DNA of 64,000 bases from Notospermus geniculatus (Eukaryota > Nemertea > Pilidiophora > Heteronemertea > Lineidae). The notes below the pieces were generated by a model, which worked only from the letters and a program-made list of their open reading frames with translations, had not been told where the DNA came from and ran no database searches. Each line of letters begins with the position of its first letter. The stretch's first letter is position 1. The DNA lies in NCBI GenBank assembly GCA_002633025.1, contig NMRB01002746.1, forward strand, positions 23,219 to 87,218. The letters run 5' to 3'. Positions 58,201 through 64,000 of this stretch are shown piece after piece. Position numbers and translations under genes: made by a program.

Positions 58201-61200
58201 CCCCTTCATGCCCTTAATCATACAACTGTACCCCTTCATTTATACCTCAACCATTGAAAATACCTTTTTTCCCAGGTTAAGTTGCCCTTGGAGGAATTTG
58301 CCTCTGTCAGATGACCAAGGCCAAAACTGTGTGACCTCCCAAAATGTAATATCGGTATTTCATATAATCTATACCCTGACTCCCAAAATTGTTTTATAAA
58401 ATACTGCTAATAAAAATACTGCTAAAATACTGCTAATCTATACAATAAAAGAGTAGGCCGATTTTTTGAGGAAAGTAAACGCGAAAACTACCGCCCGAAG
58501 GCCGCGACACTTGGTACCAACGGGAAGCTTGCGTTTCGGACAAGGTTTCTGGCGACTTAGACGTTTAAAAAGTTTTGCGAACGTGGTACTTTTAAGCGTT
58601 TTTTGTTCGTTGCCGTGGTTTCCCTTCCGTGCCTATGACGTCATTCCACGGTGACGTCAGCAAACAGTGACGTACGTGTCTCACCGGTGATTGGCGCGCT
58701 AACGTCATTCCACGGTGACGTCAGTCAATCAGCGTCGTCCAAATCAACATCCTCATACGTCACAAATCAGCCCGATGACGTCAGTCATTCAGTCGTTCAC
58801 TGAATGACTGACGTCATACGTGTCGATGACGGGCTGATTTGTGACGTATGTGGATGTTGATTCGGACGACGCTGATTGGCGATACCGCGGGAACTGGGTA
58901 TCCCGTGACGTCATGGGCGGGTTTCCCCAGCACTCGAAACAGTGACGAAATCGACGAAAGAATATAGGTCATCGCCGCGGAAACCTGGGTTTATATGATT
59001 GATGTCATGTTGTCACACGCAGTGCAACTGACGCTCATGCATGTCATGTCGCTCGCCGCATCCCTGTGAACTGCAGCTGTCCCGCCGATTTGTGATTTGG
59101 GATACCATTATGAGTGGTGAATTCGCTGGCCAGAATGTCAAATACCACTTTTTCCAAGTGACTGCCCATTCGAACAGGACCGTAAGAACGTCCTGCAGGA
59201 GGAACGCAATAAAATAGCGGACCGTAGGCCTAGGCCTAGCCGTTATTTTTAGCGAGCAGCCGAAACACGGCGGGGGTCCGGGGGGCTCCCCCGTGGAAAT
59301 TTTAGAAAATAAGAGTGCTTTTAGGCCTACGCCATTTCCCAGTATTTGAGAGCAAAATTGGACACTCTAGCCATGTATTGTAAGTGTGGTTCATTATTGG
59401 TTTATTGGACTTGGGCTTTTTGGCCATGATTTCGCTTGCAATTCCTGTCATTTGCAATGTCAATAAACAAGTCACAAGGACAGACCATGTCCCTCGCAGG
59501 CCTAGAATAGGCCTCGCAGTGATATATATATATGAACTGCGCCATATAAATACCGTTATTATTATTATTAGAATCACCATGCTTCTTGCATGGACAGCTG
59601 GGGCCCTCCGTGGGGTGCTCACGAGTAGGAAAATCTGACCTGAAAATCCCCGTCCACAGCAAAATACTAATAGTTCCTTCTGCAACTAATCTTTAGGTTG
59701 GTATCAATCGAAATTCACCCGTCATTTGACGGGTACTTTGCTAGTTGTTTTATAAAATACTGCTATCTATTCCAGCCATGTTTTTAGTGACATCTGGCAG
59801 AAGATACAGCCATGAGTCAGAAAAAAGGAGCTGCCACAGACGATTCAGAGGGTGCTCGATCACAGCTCGCAGATGTGTATGTGGTACTGCTGTCGACTGC
59901 CAGAATCCATTCCCATACAGGTCAAGATCAGAATGTCGGGCTGATATAATGGGTAGGTTCCAAAATACAGATTCTTGATTTAGTGCAATCAGAAGTTGAA
60001 TTTTTCTCTATGTTTAGTTCATTTTCATTTCACCATCATCATCAGGTGCAGATCCAAGAGGGGACACACAGGGGCACGTGGCCCCCTTTGGGCCAACAAA
60101 TCTGTAAAATCAACCGTGAAATTCTTGAATTTGGAGCAAATCTTTGAAATTCACCGCAGATTTCAATGTTTAGTAGTGCAGGGTGCCCCCTCTTTTCCCA
60201 AATCCTGGATCTGCCCCTGATCATGCATCCTACTCTGTAGAGATGGCAGCTGTGTGATGTAGCCTATATATAGTAGGCCGGCCAACATGAAATTTGAAAT
60301 TTGGGTCGGCATCGTCTGTTAATGCCTGGCATCTATGCTAGATCATACCCTTATAAGATGATGTGAAATTTAAGGGTGGATGCCACCCTGGATTTGCCGG
60401 TTAAAGGTCATTATCCGCCATTGAACTTTTGGAACTGGCTTTATCATTGAGGTTTGTGCAGGACAATAGGACCCAATGTACAGCTATCTTTTGAACGGTT
60501 GGATTTACACCCCATAAATGTATTACCAACAGATAGAAACATGGTACCTCTCAATCAAATACGCATGCTTTTTGTAGTTTTTAACTTGTTACGTAATTGG
60601 AAATGGCGTTTTAATGTATTTTGACCAATTTTGTGTTAATTTACATGAAAAACGTTATTTCTTATTACGAAACTACTGAAAACAATTAAAAACATGCTTA
60701 CTTGGTTAAGAGGCACTATATTTCTATCTGTTGGTAATACATTTATGGGGTGTAAATCCAACCATTCAAAAGTTAGCTGTACATCGCTTCCCATTCTCCT
60801 GTACAAAGCTCAGTTCTTGGGTCCAATGATAAAGTCAGTTGCAAAAATTCAATCGGCCGTAACTTCCGTCAAAATCAAAATTTAACGTGGCATCCACCCT
60901 AATCTTATTTAGTAGTCAGTATTTTACAGTTCTAGGGGGGATGCCATCCATTAACAGAAAATGCCGACTGATTTTTTTCTGGAGACTTTTTGGAGGTTTG
61001 GCCGGCCTACTAATACATGAATGTGGAGAAGTATATTTCAAGCATATTCTTGGTAAGAATCTGAAATACATGTAACGGTACTGTAAACCGTGAAATTTTC
61101 GCGTGCGTTTTATTTTCGCGATTTTCGCGTTCAAGGGTCAAAACGCGAACATAAATCGCGCGAAAATTACTCTTCTTCTTATTCTGTTGAAGCTGAAGGG

Positions 61201-62809
61201 TTCCAATCGCGAATATTTATTCGTCGCGAATTCGTAGATCACCAAAATCGCGAACATTTAGCGTCGCGAAAATATCACGGTTTACAGTATTCTATTATAT
61301 TTCCTTGTTTAGGTGGACTTGACAAATGCAAGCATATTGACTGCAGTAAAGGGATGTGTCTGCAGTCGAAGAAACACAGTAGAAGGAAGGCCGTCTGCGA
61401 CTGTTGGGGAACAGGAACATGGGGGAAGAGATGCGAATACGGTATGTTTGTTGGGTACAGCTGTTGAATTTGGCCCAAAATATGTGAGCCGCTCTGGCAA
61501 AACCAGACGCTTGTCGCTCAGAAGTTGAGCCTAAACGAACTAAGATGACACCAGGAGAGAATGGAAGAAATAGATTCTGTCAAATTTCATAAAAGGCAGA
61601 CAATACTGAAACTGACAAACATTTGGTCTCAACCTGCCAAGGTAAGAGTGAGAAGTGTCTGGTTTTGCCAGAGCGGCTCACATATGTCAGGATTTTGCAA
61701 CAGCTATAGAAATGTGACCCGCTCTGGCGAAAAGGGCTGCATGTCGCTCAGAAGGTGAGCCTCAGTGAACTAAGTTGACACCAGGAGAGAATGGGAGAAA
61801 TAGATTGCTTCAGATTTCACAATAGGTAGACAATATTGAAACTGACAAACACTTGGTCTCATCCTGCCAAGTGAAGAGCGACATGCGACTCATTTTGCTG
61901 TGCCGGGTCACAAATGTTGTGTTGCATATGTTCAGCGATTCTGGGGTGTAATTGTCGTACGATAGGGATTACCGGTTTTGCTCCTTGTATGTGGCTTGTG
62001 GAACTCTCTGTGCTTGTGGGGTCGTCCTACAGTCCCAAGGTCTCCTTACAGTATGTCAACGTATGGCTCGCTCAGTGGTCGTTCGTATAGGTGTTGCTCG
62101 GGTGCTGTCTGGTGTTGGTCTGCCTCTGGTCTGGTCTAAAATGCCCCTCCTGTGACTAGTAAGTAGGCCTATAAAATTATGGAGTTGTCGATCATTGGTT
62201 TACAATAGCCTGTTCCTATTGTCCTGTACGCCTTATAGGCCTATTGCCAGTGGCACTGCTTATTTCATAGAATCAAGGCCCTTGTTACGGGCTCATGCCC
62301 ACAGTATAGACCCCAATAAAACCACACAGGCATAAGCATTGACCCAGTCTGACATAAGGAATTTTATCTTTTGTCTGATAAAACTGTCATTATCTAACAC
62401 TTTGATTTGGGGGGCACTTCAATCCTGAAAGTAAGAAAATGGCATTGATTATCAAGTTATAGAGGCTTTGCAATGACGTCATCCTGGCGGCCATTCTGGA
62501 GGACACAGGGTGCAGAGGTGTGAGCTGACTGTGACATGACTTGTGTGAAGTGTGCCACGCCATTGTTTGACGTAACTTCATTGGGGCATGCACAGCTCAC
62601 TTCACTGCACCTGCACCTCCCTCTGCAGCCTGTTTGCTTCAGCATGGCAGCTTGTGATGTCATATGACTAGACCATTCTTGTGCTTCATTCTGTGTACCG
62701 GTATAAAGAGCTGAAAAATTTCTCTATTTCAGAATGTCCACCAGAGAAGTCTTTCACAAAAGAGAACGGAGTAATGGACAACTATCCAGAACAATGTTTG
62801 ACCATATAA
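54507..62809 (+). CDS. Predicted 134-residue secreted cysteine-rich EGF-like protein, four exons
   Basis: Exon 1 (54507-54540) encodes 'MWIKIGLFLIF', a short hydrophobic signal-peptide start, and ends in a perfect donor TTTG|GTAAGT. Exon 2 (59788-59952, TTTTTAG acceptor, ATGG|GTAGGT donor) begins 'VTSGRRYSHES'. It carries six cysteines, with 'GCSITARRCVCG' and 'CQNPFPYRSRSEC'. Exon 3 (61313-61441) encodes an EGF-like domain with six cysteines ('CKHIDCSKGMC', 'VCDCWGTGTWGKRC'). Exon 4 (62733-62809) adds 'CPPEKSFTKENG' and ends at TAA. All junction phases match, giving 134 residues with 14 cysteines and no transmembrane segment. I infer a small secreted or matrix-binding ligand. The exon 1 link rests on phase, splice consensus and signal character across a 5.2-kb intron, so it is the weakest part. 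I do not recognise the family of the exon 2 module. Confidence 0.7.
55188..55219. repeat. (GAT)n microsatellite
   Basis: A GAT trinucleotide run of about ten units within intron 1 of the EGF-like gene. It produces a serine run on the opposite strand that is not a gene. Confidence 0.95.
55220..57048. other. Intronic sequence, no recognised feature
   Basis: Part of intron 1 of the EGF-like gene. Short open frames such as 55722-56009 have no motif and no splice support. Confidence 0.35.
57049..57110. other. Assembly gap (62 N) in a poly-G tract
   Basis: N run bordered on both sides by G-rich sequence ending GGTCC/GGTCCT. The gap probably reflects slippage in a G homopolymer. Confidence 0.95.
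57111..58436. other. Intronic sequence, no recognised feature
   Basis: Intron 1 of the EGF-like gene continues. Near 57230-57350 there are repeats of TACTCCTTGA-like words without clear period. The last 50 bp contain three copies of ATACTGCTAA just before the Helitron. Confidence 0.35.
58437..59744 (+). mobile_element. Non-autonomous Helitron
   Basis: The element begins TCTATACAATAAAAGAGTAG at 58437, directly after an A. It ends with a short hairpin ACCCGTCA/TGACGGGT (59717-59734), six bases, then CTAG (59741-59744) followed by T. A 5' TC, a 3' hairpin plus CTRR, and insertion between A and T without target duplication are the defining Helitron signs. No Rep/helicase gene is present in its 1.3 kb. 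It contains a TGACGTCA-rich foldback. It sits 43 bp upstream of exon 2 of the EGF-like gene. Confidence 0.85.
58636..58913. promoter_or_regulatory. TGACGTCA-rich foldback inside the Helitron
   Basis: Six TGACGTCA palindromes (58636, 58652, 58716, 58776, 58809, 58906), several within a long imperfect inverted repeat. The arms run roughly 58725-58793 and 58799-58879, for example TCAATCAGCGTCGTCC on the left and GGACGACGCTGATTG on the right. A direct duplication of 'GTCATTCCACGGTGACGTCAG' (first 20 bases identical) is also present. The repeated CRE-type sites could bind bZIP factors and give the element promoter or enhancer activity (inference). Confidence 0.6.
60043..60220 (+). repeat. 178-bp MITE-like repeat, copy 2
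   Basis: The second copy of the family at 48481-48650. It has clearer ends: TCAGGTGCAGATCCA on the left and TGGATCTGCCCCTGA on the right are inverted repeats with one mismatch. Located in intron 2 of the EGF-like gene. Confidence 0.8.
60221..61078. other. Intronic sequence with a degraded repeat
   Basis: Intron 2 of the EGF-like gene. Bases 60365-60385 (AAGGGTGGATGCCACCCTG) and 60884-60902 (ACGTGGCATCCACCCTAAT) may be the remains of inverted ends of a further element of about 540 bp. Bases 60712-60785 match 3463-3520. Confidence 0.4.
61079..61289. repeat. 211-bp MITE with TACTGTAAACCGTGA ends
   Basis: The left end TACTGTAAACCGTGAAATTT and right end AAATATCACGGTTTACAGTA are inverted repeats (one mismatch in the stretch quoted), with a terminal TA on each side as expected for a TA duplication. 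The interior is dense in TCGCGA and CGCGAAAA words. It ends 23 bp before exon 3 of the EGF-like gene. Confidence 0.85.
61484..61681. repeat. 198-bp MITE with perfect 25-bp TIRs
   Basis: The ends GTGAGCCGCTCTGGCAAAAC (left) and GTTTTGCCAGAGCGGCTCAC (right) are exact reverse complements, and the match runs to 25 bp or more, flanked by ATAT. A diverged sister lies 33 bp downstream. Confidence 0.9.
61714..61911. repeat. Second, diverged copy of the same MITE
   Basis: Same length and orientation as 61484-61681, sharing 'GACACCAGGAGAGAATGG' and 'TGAAACTGACAAACA.TTGG'. The terminal repeats are partly decayed: GTGACCCGCTCTGGC compared with GGGTCAC at the right end. Both lie in intron 3 of the EGF-like gene. 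Confidence 0.85.
62508..62630. repeat. Dispersed repeat, second copy of 39820-39935
   Basis: Shares 'GCAGAGGTGTGAGCTGAC' and 'CCATTGTTTGACGTAAC' with 39820-39935. It lies about 100 bp upstream of exon 4 of the EGF-like gene. Confidence 0.65.
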
Positions 62810-62959
62810 CTTTTTTTTTAAATTGGCTCTAGAATTATCACTTTCATACATAAAAACAGAGAGGAAACAACAAATGGCCTTCAACAGGAGTTTTGCAATT
62901 CAGTTGCCTTGGAAGCAGTATTTTGTAAAGATTTAGTGATTTGATAACGTGAGCCATAA

Positions 62960-63398
62960 GGCCACACTTTTTTTATTCTTTGGTTTACGGGCCCGCCGAC
63001 GTGGCAAAATGCCATTCCGAAAAAAAAATAAAATTGGGAAAATCAGTTTCTTTTATTGCCTCCGAACTTCAAATGAAGTCTTCTAAGAAAAAAACAAATA
63101 AATGAAGTTGTTTTTATTCCCGCCGACCATGGTTTCAGCTGTCACGACTGCTAAAATAAATAAAACCAACTGACGTACGCCTATTTCCTGGCAGCGAGGA
63201 CGGAAAGAAGCAGAAAAGAGGCATTTGCCAAGAATTTTTTGGTTTTTTATTTCCTCCGAGTTGTCTTACTTGTCATTCAATAGGTGAAAATGAAAAAAAC
63301 TGAACTGAACCAAAGTTTTTTTTAATTTTTATTCCGTCCTCCGTACCTGGGCTCAAAATCTTTGTGCCCGTAAACCAAAGAATATAATAACCGTGGCC
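62960..63398. repeat. MITE with GGCC ends, third member
   Basis: The left end is GGCCACACTTTTTTTATTCT and the right end reads AATATAATAACCGTGGCC. Inside, TTTGGTTTACGGGC pairs with GCCCGTAAACCAAA. It is flanked by TAA on both sides (62957-62959 and 63399-63401), the PIF/Harbinger target duplication. The interior has CCTCCGA and CCGCCGAC words like the copies at 43366 and 44868. Confidence 0.88.
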
Positions 63399-63401
63399 TA
63401 A

Positions 63402-64000
63402 TTGACAATCTCAACGCAGATTTATAGTATGTAAGTTTTGTATATCTTATAAAAGTTCTTTGGAATATTTTAAGTACCGTATCTACCCGGTATATTTAAA
63501 TGCTTCTCTTTGACGCTTGGCTGAAGTATATGAATTTCATATGTCAAATCGGCCTTGCTCCCTGAAGAATACTCAAATGTACATTATATTTAAATTGTAG
63601 GCCTCAGTCTGATACGTTCGTGGTTCAAATTGGACTGGAATATATCTGTTTAAACTCTTCCAGGCATGGTTGTAGTCTCTTGGCATGGAAGTAGTTGGAA
63701 TGTTGTTCGTTTTGAATCGGATGTCTTCCACCACAATTCTGGACTGTGTATGCCACTTTCTTTTAGATGACACTTTTGACAGTTTTATAGACTGTAAATT
63801 TTAACACAGTTAACAGTACAGTGTATCATCATTAATTGTTAAACTTATATTGTTGAAGTTAGACATGTATTTATAGCAGTATTCAAATCATGGTACAGGC
63901 AGTTGTTACATAAAACTTCTCCTTCCATTGCTGAAAACCTGCCTCCTTGCAGTCTCGTTTTGGACAGTGATATTTCAGTGTCTGAAAGTCTAGTCTCTAG
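63402..64000. other. No recognised gene
   Basis: AT-rich sequence downstream of the EGF-like gene. I see no exon or repeat that I can support. Confidence 0.35.

Overview
The window is animal nuclear DNA, most likely from a marine invertebrate and perhaps an ambulacrarian (echinoderm or hemichordate). This is an inference from short GT-AG exons in long introns, abundant palindromic words such as GTAGGCCTAC and TACATGTA, TGACGTCA-rich inserts, a Gypsy retrotransposon with short LTRs, and a dense litter of TIR elements. It is a draft assembly with three runs of N (32561-33364, 43819-44599, 57049-57110). Most long reading frames are fragments of mobile elements; three loci look like spliced cellular genes.

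Layout. 1-14 kb: dispersed repeats, a 61-bp-period palindromic array (2772-3043), a CR1-like non-LTR retrotransposon remnant split by a 2.2-kb insert, then a nearly complete Gypsy element on the minus strand (7950-13136) with almost identical LTRs, a perfect 5-bp target duplication and an internally deleted reverse transcriptase. 14-20 kb: a graveyard of DNA transposons, with a Tc1/mariner-type TIR element, a spliced IS1595/Merlin-like transposase split by another TIR element, a tyrosine-recombinase fragment and an IS630-type fragment. 21.9-28.7 kb: a TTAA-flanked structure with matching inverted ends. It holds three genes: a HIRAN-domain gene (minus), a large unknown transposase-like gene (plus) and a PHD-finger gene (minus). 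29.0-29.7 kb: exons of another transposon-type gene.

30.6-40.8 kb (minus): a multi-exon gene with a ubiquitin-interacting motif and a HECT N-lobe; its C-lobe is not visible and an exon is probably lost in the first assembly gap. 44.7-51.6 kb (plus): fifteen in-phase exons of an AtuA-family protein, intact to the stop codon, with its N-terminus missing in or beyond the second gap. 54.5-62.8 kb (plus): four phase-compatible exons predict a 134-residue secreted cysteine-rich protein with an EGF-like domain. Its introns host a non-autonomous Helitron, several MITEs and a TGACGTCA-rich foldback.

The strongest candidate for an undescribed system is the 21.9-28.7 kb TTAA element with its HIRAN, transposase-like and PHD gene set, although this copy carries several single-base frame breaks. 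Exon calls were made by eye from splice signals, reading phase and protein motifs; no database search was run.
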